64,000 nucleotides of DNA. It comes from Camillea tinctor (Eukaryota > Ascomycota > Sordariomycetes > Xylariales > Xylariaceae). Shown piece by piece: positions 11,260-22,576 of this stretch. A program made the position numbers and the translations under genes. The stretch is taken from contig MU394147.1 of assembly GCA_022578605.1 (NCBI GenBank), positions 60,478 through 124,477 of the forward strand. The letters are read 5' to 3'. The first letter of the stretch is position 1. Every line of letters begins with the position of its first letter. The notes beneath the pieces were generated by a model. The model searched no databases. It saw nothing but the letters and a program-made list of their open reading frames with translations, and was not told the DNA's origin.

Positions 11260-14205
11260 ATGGTCGGCGTCCCAAAGAGCAACCGCTGTACGTTCTGCAA
11301 AACTCGTAAGACGAAGGTAAGCAAATCTGTCGTCTTCAGCATCATAACTATAAGGCTATATCTATTCAACTTTCCATTCCAAAAATGAGAAATATCGTCA
11401 TCAATATCTATACTATCAGTCTATGTCTTGCGCTCTCTCCTTTTCTCCTCTTTTCACTCTTCATACCGTTTGACCACCTAAGTCCCCACACACTGAACAT
11501 GCCTAACCTAGTCAATCAACTTGCCCCCCTTTTCTTTTCTCCCCTGCCCCAAATCCCCAAATCTGTTTAGATGAAGAAAAAAAAGGGGGGGAAGAGAATT
11601 CTCGTTCTGATGCGTAAATGCCTATCTACCTAAAACTAATACATAATAAAACCCGGTAGTGCGACGAGAAATGGCCTACATGCGGAACCTGTGCACGCGC
11701 TGGTAAGGTGTGTTCCGGCGCGCGCAACAATTACAAGTTCGTCGTCAACGGCTGCCACAATGAGAGCGCAACGACAGTATCGACGAAGAGCTCACCATCC
11801 CCTCCGCCCCCTGTCACTTTTACTTACTCTTCATCTTCATCATCCTCATCATCATCTTCTTCTCCCACTACTTTCGCCATTGCGACATCATCCTCATCAT
11901 CCCCGCCACCACCATTACTTCTCCTCGCGGGAGGAGGAGGAGGGATAGATGACAGTAGCGGGGGCGTCAGCAGAGGTGGTGCCAGTAGCGACGAGACGAT
12001 GACGACGACTTCGGCTGCCACAGCAGCACCAGTAGGGAGAAAAGCCCAGCATCTTACTACCGCGCGAGACAAAAAGAAGGCTTCGACTACGACGACAAAA
12101 AAGCATCCCGATTACCACGGAGGACGCCGCCAGCACCGCCAGCCCACCACCTCCATGGTAAACACGCACGAGTTCTCTAAAGGGGGCTGCATATTCCGGT
12201 GCATGCGCCTGCATCCCGTCCTCGGCCCTTCTTCTTACTCTTCTTCTCCCTCGTCTTCATCTTACACCCGAGCGCTGGCGCCCTTCCCCTCGCCCACAGC
12301 AGGCATGCTGCCGATGAGCGCGGCGGATACGCTGGCGGCTAGCTTCGTGGAGTGCCTTGACGCGGCGCCGCAGACGGGCAACGACCTGAAGATAATGGGG
12401 TCGGCCCTGCGGATGATACCGCAGCAGCTGGTGGCTGGGAACCCGCCTGGGAGTGGTGGGAGTAGTGGTAAGAAGGGTGGTAGCGGTGGTGGCTTTTTGG
12501 GGAAGAGTAGAGGATTAGAAGTGGGAGGAGGAATGGGGATGGGAATGGGGATGGGAACGGGAATGGGTTCGGTGGTGCTACACCACGCGGGTAAGTTTTT
12601 GATCTGAATCTGGCTCCGATGTTTCTTCAATCTTTTCCCCTTGGTCCCATATATGTCGATCTACACCAAATCCCTGAAACCCTACCTACCTTTCTGGCCT
12701 AAAGAGGATCGCAAAAAAAGAAAAAAAAAACAAATTAGAAAAGAAGGGGGGCATGACAAGCAACCAAGCAATTACTGACTCTATTTCGAAATACCGCAGT
12801 TGAGCTCGTAGTAGCGTCCTGGACCAACAGCCGCCGGGGCCTGCCACCATCGGCCTGGCTCGACCTACGAGCGTACGGGCGTGCGCTACGGAGCCTGCAA
12901 GACGCGCTCCGGAACCCGAACCAGATGGGGAGCATCACACACACGCTGGCAGCGCTCTCGCTGCTACAGAAGGTTGAGGTGAGACCTTTATACCCCTTTA
13001 CTCTTGAGATGAGATCATTAAGTATAGGTCGGGTTTATTGGGTGATGCCGGGTAAGAATGGGATGGCCATAAGAAAATGGAGGAGGAAAAAGAAAGGTCC
13101 CGTCGTCACACTATGGCTAATGCTATATGCGAGCTTAGATCCTATATGACTTCGAGCGTGGCTCGAACTGCGAGAACCACGCAGCCGGACTGATAGCCGT
13201 CGTCAGCAAAGGGGGGCCGTGGCAGGGCTTCACCGAATTCAGTCTACATCTCACGTTTGATAGTTATTATTACATGGTAAGATGGAGCAAAAAGCCACTT
13301 TCTCTTATTCTAAACGCACTGCTCCCCTAGAACGCCTATGTAGGACTAACGATACGAAAATCGAATTCACAGTTACAAGAAGACATCCGGCTGGGGCGGG
13401 AAAGCGAGTTCAGAACCCACGACTGGATATCCGCCTTCGAGCAGGCCATAGACATGAGCACCATCCGACCCATCCTCAAGAGCATGTACCGCCTCTGGGT
13501 CAAAATGACCTCCTGGCCCACACTCGTCGCATTGGTCCGCTGCCTCTGCCTGTACCCCTGCGACACCATGGTCGCTGCGGAGCTCTCGGAGCGCGTGCGT
13601 GCGCTGATGGAATACCTCGAGCGCGAGGACGCCACGACGATCGCGTCCCTGAAAGCGTCGGGCGACATCGCGGAGGTGGCGAACGAGTTCTGCCCGGACC
13701 TGTTCCCGACGCGCTACGAGTTCTCCGACTACGACACGGCGCGGTACTTCACGTTCCACGCGTTCTTCGGCATCGTATGCTGCCGCGCGCGGCAGCAGGC
13801 GGACCGGGTGCTGGGGCAGGACGACGCGGGCCTGGAGAAGCGGTGCCGCGCGCTGAGCCGGCGCATCTGGATGTCGCATGCTTGGATGCGGGACCGGCGG
13901 CCCCTCGCCGTCGACTTCACGGGCCCGCTGGCGTTTTCCTACGAGTCGGGCGACAGCGCGGAGCGGCAATTCTGCATCGAGGGTCTGGAGGATATGGAGT
14001 ATTTCCGGCGGCCACCTCCGGTGGGGCGGTGGATCGATGCCACTATCATGGCCAACGTTAAGGGGTATAGCGGGCGGGTGCCGTTTGTCACGACACAGGA
14101 TATTAATGTCGAACTCCAGGGAATAGGCTGCAGATATGGCAGAACTTCAACAATTGGGATAGTTACATGAGGGCTTTTGAAGTCGGATATGATCCAACAT
14201 CCTAA
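11260..14205 (+). CDS. Zn(2)Cys(6) binuclear-cluster transcription factor
   Basis: Proposed exons: 11260-11316, 11660-12590, 12800-12978, 13139-13276, 13373-14064 and 14127-14205 (about 691 aa). Joining exons 1 and 2 completes a textbook zinc cluster, C-x2-C-x6-C-x6-C-x2-C-x6-C, at residues 10-37. The first intron (343 nt) splits the cluster after its second cysteine pair spacer. A long Ser/Pro/His/Gly low-complexity region follows, with a GGGATG-type Gly-Met repeat at 12530-12566. The C-terminal part reads like the helical regulatory domain of fungal C6 factors. The 3' end has two options. Without the last 62-nt intron (GTATAG donor) the frame stops at 14170. With it, the protein ends in a WQNFNNWDSYMRAFE-type helix, which I prefer. 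It is a nuclear DNA-binding regulator; its targets are unknown. Housekeeping genes separate it from the PKS cluster, so it is not an obvious cluster regulator. Confidence 0.85.
12530..12566. repeat. GGGATG-type tandem repeat inside the Zn2Cys6 coding region
   Basis: Imperfect GGRATG units encode an alternating Gly-Met stretch. The unit is a multiple of three, so copy-number change would keep the reading frame. Confidence 0.75.
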
Positions 14206-14560
14206 GGAGTGTATGAATCTGAACATAAGGATACATTGCTAAACATTCTACTGGACTACACGCTTGAGAGGCCTCGTTTGGATTGAGAGTGGGGGGATTT
14301 CCTGATATATTATGAAATCGTGTGGAATATGACATGGCACATTTACTGGATAGGTTTAGCATGGTTTATGTTCTTGTTTTGTTTCTGGTTTCTATTTTGT
14401 ACTCATAGGGTGACTGGGGTATCTCACGGAGTGTAAAAGCATATTCTTGACAGCATCTCTACTAGTAAATCGAGCTAAGCGAACCGAACATGGCTATGGT
14501 GTTCGGGGAGGTGCATAGAATATCAAGGTTGACAAAGAAAGTGTTAGGCCTGACGACTGA
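14206..14560. other. Convergent intergenic spacer
   Basis: The spacer lies tail-to-tail between the Zn2Cys6 gene and the Hsm3-like gene, so it should hold both 3' UTRs. I see no further gene in it. Confidence 0.6.
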
Positions 14561-15752
14561 CTATGCTTCGGGTGCTATGACCCCTTCGATGAATTGTCTT
14601 AATTCCTCCGCCTCCTCTGGTATTGTGCGCTCGGGCAGAGACAATATAGCTGCTTTCAGGGTAGCGTCTTGCCCCATGGCGTCTGCCATTAGCTTCTTGA
14701 GCGTGTCCATCTTATAAGTTGAGAAGGGTGTAATGCGTTGAATGCTCAAGAGAGTCTCAAAGAAATCGACCAAGCTCAGATGCATCAACGTGTCTTCCCG
14801 GTCGATCATGTGCAGGGCAGCAAAGTGCAAGAGCCCGCCGTTTCCATCAAAGTTGGCATAACGCTGGTTCAGCTCGGGGAAGTCTGTTCTGGTCACTGCA
14901 GCGAAATTGAGCGCTGCTAGGCGGGGGAGGACACGCAATAGACGGCCCTGCGCAAGGGATAGCTGCTGTGTGCTTAACCCGCCCTCCGCATTTTGATGAG
15001 GACCACGGCTGCATAAGGACAGAAGCAGTCCGTATATGTCACGATCATGAAGTATCCGCCGCCACATAAGACCTTGGCCAGGGGGCCTTCTGACAGCGAT
15101 CTCCATACCGTTTACCGATAGCCCATCTGGAGGCCGAGTATCACAGTCTGTATCAAGTAGATCGCCCAAGACTCGGGAACCTTTCTCGCCAACCTCGACT
15201 TGAGGTGCGCTTAGCCACCGGGTCAGGAAGCTGGTGACGAGATGGTTCATCATAGCCAAGATGGCGGCATCACTCGGCGATCTCGAGGCTTTCTCGAGGA
15301 CTGTCATGGCGAGGATGTTGGCGGATGGGGCAGGTGAGCGCATAGCCTCAATGAGAGCTTCTTCGGAGGCCAGGGATAATATTGGAGTGAAGTTGAGAGG
15401 ACCGAGTAGTTTGATGGCTAAGCTACATAGGATAGCCGGGTCCTGCTGGTACTGCTTTAGGATATCCGTGATCTTGGGAAGAAGCCTCGGAATCAGTGGA
15501 GGAATATTTGCATCTAACCCCCTTTATTAGTCTTTCTTCCTTTTTCTTTTTACTTCTTTCTTTTTTATTTTACTTCTTTCTTATTCTTGCATAAAACTCA
15601 CCTGTCAGTTGCAGCTCAACATCGTCAAACAGCTTAACTGTTGGTTTCAAGGTTGGATCGACGATGAGCTCGTCTAAGTGCTTGTCTAGCTCATCCACCC
15701 CGGTAATGGGGATTGAGTCCGTATCCATCTTGACGGCAATGCGGCTACTCAT
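14561..15752 (-). CDS. HSM3: Hsm3/PSMD5-like 26S proteasome assembly chaperone
   Basis: There are two exons on the minus strand: 15752-15602 and 15513-14561, split by an 88-nt intron (GTGAGT...TTAG). The product is 367 aa, with a phase-1 junction that restores ...QLTDANIPPLIPRLL... . The protein is almost wholly alpha-helical, with Leu-rich armadillo-like repeats. It includes a VEVGEKGSRVLGDLL segment typical of the HSM3/PSMD5 group. In yeast Hsm3 binds the Rpt1 ATPase during assembly of the proteasome base, and was first named for a mismatch-repair phenotype; the same role here is by family. An ATG nine codons further in is a possible alternative start. It shares a 536-bp divergent promoter with RPC31. 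I recognise the family from its general pattern, not from an invariant motif, so the symbol is moderately sure. Confidence 0.62.
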
Positions 15753-16288
15753 TACACGAAGATAGGAGCAGATATGGTGTGATGGATAAAATTATAGTCG
15801 GGGAGGAAGAGAAGACGAGAGGATGTGAATAACTGGAAGATGTATAGGTTAACCTGGGTCAGAGAGAGAAGTACCTCTCTAGGTCAAGCCTAATAACTAG
15901 GTTAACCACTTAATCTGGTGGGGTCGATAAGTGGATTAATACATAGCACTTAGAGATCGCGGGGTAGTTCTTAGCTCGTGTTTATTGGCTAACTTCTGCT
16001 TGATTAGCTAAACAGAATCGGTACTTAGCCCCACCGATCCTCCAATCAAAAATTGAATTTGAGCAAGTTCAAGTTATTAAAAGTTCGAGTCAATCTTTTT
16101 TATCTTCATCTTCATCTTCATTTTTATCCTTTTTTCTTTTCTCTTTCTTTTTTCTTCTTCCTCTTTTTTCTAAACTTCACACCTTACCGGTAACAATCTC
16201 TCCACATTCTTCCCCTCGCCTAGCTTTACTCTGTTACATATTCTATAAAGAACAAAACAAAACCCATAATATAACCCCATGCATCGAA
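15753..16288. promoter_or_regulatory. Divergent promoter between HSM3-like and RPC31
   Basis: These 536 bp separate two head-to-head genes. The RPC31 side carries a strong pyrimidine tract (about 16098-16175, repeated CTTCAT and TTTTCTT), typical of the 5' leader of constitutive fungal genes. No clear TATA box is seen. Confidence 0.55.
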
Positions 16289-17268
16289 ATGTCAGGCCGT
16301 GGCGGTAGAGGTGGGCGTGGTGGGCGCGGCGGCGCTGCAGGTCGCGGCAAGGCTGCGCCCCCAGGAATGCCCTTTGGTGATGATCCAACCCTCGTAGCCC
16401 ACTCCCAGCCCTCCGAGACATATCCGGTAAATATCTTCCTATATTCCCCGTTCGTGATATAGGCAAGTGGAAGAAGGAAAAGGGAAAGAAAGGAACTAAC
16501 TTCTCCGTGCCTCCCCTTCTCTAGAGCTCATACAAACCTCCCGTCGCTCCCATATTAACCGACCGCGAAGAACGCTCAGTCGCCTGCTTCGTCGCCTTCC
16601 GCCAAGCCTACCATGATACCCCTTTCTATACCCATCGTCACTTCAGCGTCGAGTCCGCCTCTGCTTCCGACCCCGTCTTGCGCCTGTACGGCCAGTCACA
16701 GATCAACGCACGCTACGGCATCAAGAACCGTGCTACCATGGACCCCTTTCTCGCAGTGCCCATGTACAGCCATAAGTTCGTCGACGAGTCGCGCACATTG
16801 CCCGAGCTGAAAGGAGCTCGCCCATACGTGAAGGATTTATTTCCTGAGGAGCTATGGGCCACCTTGGATGGCAAGGATGCAGGCGGTCCGAAGGGCGGAT
16901 TCCCATCCAAGGCCAAGGAGAAGAAGGGCACCAAGCGCAAGTCCCTAGCCGATAGGGGCGAAAACGATTTATTCGTGGATTATGACGACGACGACGACGA
17001 TGAATTCGGCTTGCACAAGCGCTTGCGGAACGAGACCGATGAACAACGCAAGGCTCGCATAGAAGGGGCCGGCAAGGAAGGCGAAACCGAAGATGTAGAA
17101 GGCGGCGAAGAGCTAGAAGACGAGGAAGAGGAGTTGTCCCAAGAGGATGACGATTACGAAGATGACGAAGACGGTGGTGACTACGACGCAGAAGCTTACT
17201 TCGACGGCGGCGATGACGATGACTTTGGCGACGACGAAGGTGTCGGCGAGAGCGCTATGGACTTTTAG
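16289..17268 (+). CDS. RPC31: DNA-directed RNA polymerase III subunit Rpc31
   Basis: There are two exons, 16289-16426 and 16525-17268, with a 98-nt intron (GTAAAT...CTAG); the product is 293 aa. The N-terminus is a run of SGRGGRGGRGG repeats followed by PPGMPFGDD. The centre has the Rpc31 pattern SYKPPVAPILTDREERSV and an FLAVPMYSHKFVDE segment. The C-terminal 100 residues are almost all Asp/Glu/Gly, the acidic tail that defines this subunit. Rpc31 belongs to the Rpc82-Rpc34-Rpc31 heterotrimer used by Pol III for promoter opening on tRNA and 5S genes. The start was chosen because it opens the RGG-rich N-terminus in frame; an ATG ten bases upstream (16279) is in another frame. Housekeeping gene, nothing broken. 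Confidence 0.87.
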
Positions 17269-18892
17269 GAAACCGAGCTAGAGGGCGAAGGAGAAATATG
17301 AAAGAAAAAAAGCGGTATCACAATATCAAAATCGTGGCACTGGTCACTCTCAACAACATCGGGACGGCGTCTAAAACGAACAGGTTTAGGGGTTACTTAC
17401 GCACATAGAATTCACTGCCACTTTATATATATCATACGGTGGCCTATTCTATTATCATATTAGTATGATATCTAATCTCCTTAACTTGAAAATAATACCA
17501 CCATATATGTAATGTGTACTTAGGGTCGGATACTTCGCATCCAATTTCTATCACATGGATACCTACTATTCGGTTGTGACTTTGCAGGTAAAAGCTACAC
17601 ACATGGGACGAGGGAGGTTCCAAAGGAGAGGCAGATACTTATATTACCTATATATCGAGGTACACACTTTACCCACTCCATCATGGTATAATATATCCTG
17701 CTACCTATCCACCGTACCTATGTCCCTAAACATCAAGGAAACGGGGAGATAAGAAATATTCAAAATAAGTAGCCTTTCATATTACATTGACCTAGCCCTA
17801 GCTAAATAACTTGACCTAATTAAGGTCCAAGCAAGTAATCCGTTCAACTTCACTACACTGAAGCCATACGCAACATTTCCAATCGCCGTGCCGGCTTGCT
17901 TAAACTAGCCCCAAAGTCAAACCGATCAACCTACTGACCACCCAACCAAATGCAAACCCACTTTCGTACCTATCGTACTATCTCCCCTGTAAGGAAGAAT
18001 CAATACCAGGATACAGGCTCAAAAGGGGAAGAAGAGAGAGCAGAATAGAGTAGGGAAAATGGGACCTGAAACTAACTGATAATCAGGGGTAAAAGGAGAG
18101 AGGCAAAAAGTCTTGTTTGACGCCCTATGTAAGCCAGTCACTCCCGAATAACTTAATTAATAAAATATAAAACAATTAAACATGGAAAGAGAGCAGGGGA
18201 TAAAAAAGAAGATGAGCGAAACACCCGTGGATAGGTATTTGCTCAATAATGACACTCGTCATACGTGTTCATTCGTTCGTTCCATCGCCCCCCTGGAGAC
18301 CTGCCCAACACACTGAAGAAGAAAAATAGAAGGAAAATTTAGTAGCAAAGAGAGCAGTTTCTTCTTCTAACTGAAAGCTATCGTAACCTACACTAGCCGA
18401 ATTGAAATTAGGTCATTAGAGATAAAAGAAAAGAAGAAGAAAGAGAAAAAAGCATGCGCACATACACCTGGAGAACTCCTCATAACCTCTTCTTTTCCCG
18501 CCCTTCTTACATTTTTCTCCTCTCTTTTATCAATCATTCCCCTCTTCTTTTCCCCCTCCTCCTCGTCCAGAAGAAACTCTAGCCTAACTTGAATAGCCTA
18601 GGTTAGGTAAACCAGGCGAGAAAATAAAAAAGACAAGAAGGGGAGAAGTAAAACAAAAAAAAAGAAAAGAAAAAAACGGCACCCTCCTAAAAAGCAAAAA
18701 GCCCTGTGGGTGAAAAGAAAGTAAAGGAGGCATAAGAAGATCCGAAAAAAAGCTCCTTCCAACTATCGTAAATCCTATCAGTACTCAAGTACCCCTAAGC
18801 CTTAACTTAGGTTTGCAGGTGAACAGTAACTTGACCTAGGCATCTGGATCGGTGTTGAAAAAAAAAGGAAAGAAAGGAGAAAAGAAAAGAAA
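17269..18892. other. 1.6 kb convergent intergenic region
   Basis: It lies between the 3' ends of RPC31 and the AAA+ gene. The sequence is purine/pyrimidine-rich with many A-runs, especially 18400-18900. No coding frame, RNA fold or repeat unit that I can support is present. Confidence 0.55.
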
Positions 18893-21800
18893 TTAGTAAT
18901 AGTTTCGCATAGCTTCCTGGTATCCCGGACCGCCCCGGAGGTCCCTCTCGAACGTCTGCTGCACATCAAGCACCTGGCGGATGTGGCGCATGCTCAGGGG
19001 CTCCCCTTGCTGCACGGCCAAGGCTTGCGCCGTTAGAACCGTGTTCTTGATCTGCCGGCCGTTTAGGTCGTGGCGAGCGAGGTCGCTGTAGTCCGCCTCG
19101 GTGAAGGCTAACTGGGTTTGGCCCTGGGTCTGGGTCTTCTGCTTCGCGGCAGAAGAGGATGCAGAAGAAGTTGATGGTGTGACGGAAGAGGAAGATTGAG
19201 AGGAAGAGGCCGTGGTGTTGGTAACCGTGGTAGCATTGGATGCCGATTGACGGGCCCGCTCGATGAAGATACGGAATACAGCTTTCTTGGCCTTGATATC
19301 GAGGGCTTTGTACGGGAGGGCAATGTGGATGCGCGACTGGAAGGCATCGTCGAAGGTCTTGAGAAGTTAAGAAATTAGTTTCCAGTTCAAATTATAGGTG
19401 CTTTTAAAACCCCTCGTGAAAAAAATAGAAAGAGAGAAAAGAAAAGAAAAGAAAAGAAAAGATTGGGATGGGAGTAGGGAAAACTCAAACTCACTTGCAC
19501 ACGATTCGTCGTCAAAAATAAGATGCCTTGGAAGTACTCGAGCTGCCTCAAGAAAATGCTGACAAGCGCGTTGCGGTGAATGTCCTGCATGTTGCGCTTC
19601 TCGAGGAACACGTCGGCTTCGTCGAGCAGCAGGATGGCGCCCCAGGCGTGGCAGATATCGAGGATCTTCTGTAGCTCCGCCTCGAGGTAGCGGGAGTCGG
19701 TACCGAGGTCACCTGCCGACACCATGTACAGCGGGCACTTGAGCAGCTCGCTGATTCCTTCTGCCGTGAGCGTCTTGCCCGTACCAGGCGGCCCGTGGAG
19801 CACTGTCACAAGCCCCTTGCCCTTGCCCTGAATCACGTCGTCGATACTCTCAGCGGCATGATACTTATGGGACTCGACCAGAGCCTTGGCGAGACACAGA
19901 TTAGTTAGAGACAGATGTATAGATAAATAAATAGAAGGCAGAGAGGAGGTTCGAGTGTAAGTAGCCTACCTTGACTATGTCCTTGGTCTTGGGTTCCAGG
20001 ACCAGGGAATCGTATGCTCCTTCGTTCCACGAAATTTCCTTAACCCCCGAGACGGTGAACTCGAGCCAGAGCTTCTCTGGGAAGGCGAACCCGAGAACAA
20101 CAGGCGACGCGATCAAATATTCCTCATCTGAAAAGGCAGGAGGTGAGGCTTTGCCTTTATCAGCGGACCCTTCCTCATCCCCATCGGCGGTCTCTTCATT
20201 ATCCTCGCGGGATGCCTTCTCGCCGTCATCCTCTTCCTTGCTACGGACTTTGTCGAGCTTCTCCTTAGGATTCTCCGGACTGACCAAGTTCTTGGGGATG
20301 CGGGCGGTGTGGACGTTGCCTTTGTTATCCTCGAAGACCTTGGTTACGAGCTTCACCTTGCCGCCATCCTCTTCGTCGTCTTCTAGGGTCTGATCCTGTC
20401 CATTACAGACCTCTTCGGAATCGCTGCAGCAGTCACCCTCCGCCTCGCTATCGTCCTCATCGTCACTAATGACATCGTGATCCTTCGGGCGAACAAGTGA
20501 GACTGGATAGTTGGGATTGATGCGGCGGTGGATCGCAGGGTCAACCATGATTCGACCATTGATGTTCACCTTGATGATCGACTTCTTCTTCTTGTAGTAA
20601 GCCATCCCTTGATGGCTCTTGTAGTGGACACCTCCCAGGCTAACGAACTTTTTCCCACGCTCGATCAGGTCCTTACGCAGCTGCGATTCGTTCTTGTGGT
20701 ACTTGAGCGGGTAACAGCTCAGGCTGGTAATCTTTCGTGCTCCCCGGAAATCGGGGATTTCCTGAGACATGCTACCATATCCGAACTGCTTTCCATCATA
20801 TTCGAAGTACTGCCATGATTGAGTTAGTAATTTCGCTAATTGACTCGGGAGGGCCGGGATATCAAATGCTTACTTTGCCCTCGACATAATAGAATTCACC
20901 CCTAAGAACACTGTAGTGCTTTTCGGCCACTTCGACCTTGAAAGCTCGGGGCTGATCGGCGGAACCATACATAGTTGTATAGACCAGGGTGTTAGGCTTC
21001 CACAGAGCCCATAGGAGGTCAAAGGTGATCAGACCATTATCCAACATAGGGTAGAGTCTGCAGAAGTGATCAGTGCCCAAGAACCTATATGCCCAAGGTA
21101 GAGTAGCTAGAGATGGATACATACGACTTCTTGATCTGAGCATAGTCCTTGTCCAAGTATTTGACGAGAACCTTGAGGTGTCGGCGCTTATCGTCGATCC
21201 ACTTCTGAGCCTTCTTACGCTCCTTATGCGTCTCGCCTTTGGGCTCGAGCTTTTTGAGGTTACTCAAATGCGATCTCATGTCTTCAAGGTAGCTAGAATG
21301 GTAGTAGTAATGGTATCAGTTATCGAGTTGTCATAATTTCAAATGGAACTTTACTGCTGACTCACAGGAAAAGCATATTAGGGTCTAGTTTGGGCGTCTC
21401 ATCCACAAGACTGACACCTTTAATATTTCCAATAACATCCTGAAGCGCCTCACGGAGTTGCTTGCTCTTGATATCGACAACAGTGGCTTTGTACTTGCCC
21501 TCCCAGTCAAAAGTACGGCGCACATGGAAAAGATATTCATCGTACTGAGAGTTGTGACTGGCCTCTGCCGTGTCTTGCAGCTTATAGTTATGAAGCTGAG
21601 AGTCCCAGACATGGTCGACCCGCTTGAAATCCAAGCGCTGAGCAACCTCCTTCTTACCTCGTCGGCCCTTTGCTGTTGTGTGGGAATTGCCATCACGTCC
21701 ACTGTCAGCCTGTGGGTAATCCTTGCCCAAGTTGGGGTTACCACGGCGGTTTGCTGGTCGGCGGATGTTTCCTCCACCAAAAATGGCCTCGCGGCCGACA

Positions 21801-22576
21801 AGCCTATTGATGTCTAAGCCATTCGCATTCAGGGCGTTCAAACCAGAACCGCCAGCACCACCACCGATCAGAGGGTAGCCTGCATTAAGACCAATTCCAC
21901 CAGAGGCCAAATGACCTGGACCTAGGGCACCACCGCCGAGTCCAATGGCATTATTGATTGATCCAGCACCGCTGAAAATAGTGTTCATTTGACGCTTCAT
22001 CTCCTGAACTTGCTGCTTTAGTTGGTCGATCTCTGATTTCTTAGTACTAGAGGGGGAGCCATCGTTAGAATCAGACTCATCATCATGGTCATCGTCAGAG
22101 CCAGAATCAGTTGTGTCAACATTTTCAACAGGGACTGTAGATTTTGCATGCTTCTTAGTCTTCTTTGGCTTTTGGGATGATTTTTTGGTAGTTCCACGGT
22201 TCTCTTGTCGCTTCTTCTGAGCACGCTTCTTTTTCAAGTCGACCACAGATTCTGACTCGGAGTCAGAGGATTCGTCCGATGACAAGTTGGTACCATCATC
22301 ATCTTCACTCTCACTAGACGAACTATCGCTAGAGACAGGCTTGGACTTATGAGACTTTGCCTTCTTTGCCTTCTTGCTGCACTTCCGACCAGTCTTCTTG
22401 GTCCCCTTCTCGCCAGCGCGTTGCTTGGTTGCCTCGGCTGAAGGTGCAGAGGGGTTGGTCTCCAGACAAGGCGTCTTCGTATCTTCGGTATGGGAGATGT
22501 TACTCTCAAGGCGATCAGCAGATGGCGCAGTCTGGGATTCCTGAGCATCCATCTTCAGGTCGATATTGGAAGCCAT
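18893..22576 (-). CDS. AAA+ ATPase with charged N-terminal region and DUF7025-like domain
   Basis: Six exons on the minus strand: 22576-21366, 21292-21125, 21057-20874, 20809-19970, 19884-19495 and 19357-18893. All junctions keep frame (1,085 aa). Residues 1-230 are Lys/Ser/Asp-rich and likely disordered, followed by a coiled stretch and a Gly-rich segment. Residues about 300-560 match the conserved N-terminal region of fungal AAA proteins usually called DUF7025. An acidic insert follows at about 640-740. The AAA module starts near residue 802. It has Walker A GPPGTGKT (about 834), Walker B ILLLDEADVFLEKR, sensor-1 LTTNR and an arginine-finger region FDDAFQSRIH. It should therefore bind and hydrolyse ATP. 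The substrate is unknown. The AAA core has the BCS1/mitochondrial-AAA look, but I see no membrane anchor. The exon 5 acceptor is CCAAG, less typical than the others. Confidence 0.88.

Noticed and set aside
13373..13969. 198-codon minus-strand ORF opposite the last large exon of the Zn2Cys6 gene
   Set aside because: GC-rich antisense shadow; Arg/Val/Ala-rich composition and no motif, while the plus strand gives a coherent regulator.
11260..14205. The Zn2Cys6 factor as regulator of the PKS cluster
   Set aside because: More than 20 kb away with at least four housekeeping genes between; nothing in the sequence links them.
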